Source of the DNA: Deltaproteobacteria bacterium
GTDB lineage: Bacteria > Desulfobacterota > DAOWOC01
NCBI GenBank assembly: GCA_030642225.1
Contig: DAOWOC010000063.1
Coordinates: 1 to 6,535 of the forward strand
Length of the DNA stretch: 6,535 nt
Direction: 5' to 3'
The stretch's first letter is position 1. Each line of letters starts with the position of its first letter. A program made the position numbers and the translations under genes. Positions 6,402 to 6,535 of this stretch are shown piece by piece. The notes below the pieces were generated by a model. The model did not search any database. It had not been told where the DNA came from and saw only the letters and a program-made list of their open reading frames with translations.

Positions 6402-6535
6402 TTAATCCGTGATATTCACCAACTCATTATAATAAGATGCGTCCCTTATATTAGTCAGGTCATTATCCTTTTCAAGTATTTTGAAATCCGAGAATCCCTT
6501 GTCAACAGCTTTTTTAAGCCACAAAACAGCCTCAT
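6402..6535 (-). CDS. TPR/Sel1-like repeat protein, C-terminal fragment; 5' end outside window
   Basis: Forty-three codons are open from the right edge to TAA at 6402-6404. The translation EAVLWLKKAVDKGFSDFKI continues with LEKDNDLTNIRDASYYNELV and ends NITD. The amphipathic helix (AVLWLKKAVDKGF) followed by LEKDxDLxNIRD and an aromatic residue is the usual last turn of tetratricopeptide-repeat proteins, in which a final repeat leads into a capping segment. The stop is five bases before the amidohydrolase start, so the two are probably cotranscribed. Too little is present to say more about its role. Confidence 0.72.
   Translation of the reverse strand, partial: EAVLWLKKAVDKGFSDFKILEKDNDLTNIRDASYYNELVNITD

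Overview
The window is AT-rich (A and T clearly exceed G and C, most strongly between genes). Every gene that can be supported lies on the minus strand. The content points to an anaerobic Gram-negative bacterium: a fumarate-adding glycyl radical enzyme (oxygen-sensitive hydrocarbon activation), an outer-membrane assembly lipoprotein (BamD) and a thioredoxin/thioredoxin reductase pair. A sulfate-reducing Desulfobacterota-type hydrocarbon degrader is the best guess. This is inferred from gene content only, since no phylogenetic marker is present.

Layout in transcription order, from high to low coordinates. (1) 6402-6535: the C-terminal end of a TPR/Sel1-like protein. Five bases later, 5185-6396 encodes a metal-dependent amidohydrolase of the imidazolonepropionase/prolidase-like group. 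The two probably form an operon. (2) 4943-5184: a non-coding gap with an 11-bp tandem repeat across the amidohydrolase stop, a 9-bp inverted repeat with arms 42 bp apart, and a candidate promoter for trxA. (3) 4613-4942: trxA, closed by a strong hairpin terminator at 4552-4596. (4) 3568-4488: trxB, followed after two bases by bamD (2885-3565). These two are almost certainly cotranscribed. (5) 2619-2884: extremely AT-rich non-coding DNA with three perfect 15-bp tandem repeats. (6) 2316-2618: a previously unlisted remnant of a glycyl radical enzyme gene. It keeps the C-terminal glycyl-radical domain (RVAGYS) but has lost the whole catalytic body and carries an in-frame TAG. (7) 1-2248: an intact, long open frame that runs off the left edge (749 residues visible). 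It encodes the catalytic subunit of a fumarate-adding enzyme of the benzylsuccinate / alkylsuccinate / naphthylmethylsuccinate synthase family.

TrxB passes NADPH electrons to TrxA for cytoplasmic disulfide reduction. BamD helps insert beta-barrel proteins into the outer membrane. The glycyl radical enzyme would add a hydrocarbon to fumarate as the first step of anaerobic degradation. The most notable point is the junction between the housekeeping trxB-bamD block and the catabolic gene: a broken second copy sits where related operons usually carry the activase and small-subunit genes. No clearly new system is visible. The degraded tandem paralog and the repeats next to it are the observations most worth following.
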